Shown: in pieces, positions 64,000 through 64,000 of the stretch
Position numbering within the stretch: position 1 is the first letter of the stretch
Layout: each line of letters starts with the position of its first letter
Origin: Oceanobacillus bengalensis
GTDB lineage: Bacteria > Bacillota > Bacilli > Bacillales > Amphibacillaceae
Reading direction: 5' to 3'
NCBI RefSeq assembly: GCF_003628445.1
Contig: NZ_RBZO01000014.1
Span: 1 to 64,000 of the forward strand
Length of the DNA stretch: 64,000 bases
Translations under genes and position numbers: made by a program
The notes under the pieces: model-generated
The model's database searches: none
What the model was told of the DNA's origin: nothing
Seen by the model: the letters and a program-made list of their open reading frames with translations, nothing else

Positions 64000-64000
64000 C

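Overview
This is about 64 kb of chromosome from a low-GC, endospore-forming Bacillaceae bacterium. The gene order closely follows Bacillus subtilis from rpoE back through the atp operon, murAA, spoIID, spoIIQ, spoIIID, mbl and fabZ. My best guess is an Oceanobacillus/Virgibacillus/Ornithinibacillus-type genus, from protein similarity recalled from memory. Nearly every gene is on the minus strand, so the window reads biologically from right to left.

Right part (about 38-64 kb): a TetR regulator and fused isobutyryl-CoA mutase (icmF), rpoE, pyrG with a recognisable CTP-sensing attenuator leader, spo0F behind a SigH promoter, fbaA, a transaldolase-like gene, murAB, glpX, rho, a type B L31 gene, tdk, prfA-prmC, spoIIR, ywlB, ywlC, mntP, ywlE, an MCP gene where rpiB would be expected, ywlG, glyA, a lone plus-strand lipoprotein gene and upp. 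A dense group of DnaA-box-like 9-mers lies between ywlC and ywlB.

Middle part (about 24-37 kb): a subtilisin-family protease, the complete F1Fo ATP synthase operon atpIBEFHAGDC, ywzB, ywmB and murAA. The atp operon is interrupted between atpA and atpG by two tandem 150-bp repeat units that start at the atpA stop codon.

Left part (about 0.4-24 kb): an oligopeptide/murein-peptide uptake and recycling cluster (oppBCD, binding protein, LD-carboxypeptidase, NlpC/P60 endopeptidase, oppF); sporulation genes spoIID, spoIIQ and spoIIID; mbl; flagellar flhO and flhP; epuA; fabZ; a ComK-like gene; and a two-gene RND efflux operon. Between spoIIQ and spoIIID lies a receptor resembling phage arbitrium AimR, followed after 13 bp by a 38-codon secreted-peptide gene with its own ribosome binding site and terminator. 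No phage genes are nearby, so this looks like a chromosomal quorum-sensing pair. It is the most interesting system in the window.

Five unrelated-looking intergenic tandem arrays (units 20, 20, 21, 21 and 51 bp) and several dispersed Bacillaceae-type repeats punctuate the gene boundaries. The arrays have no spacers, cas genes or convincing coding function.
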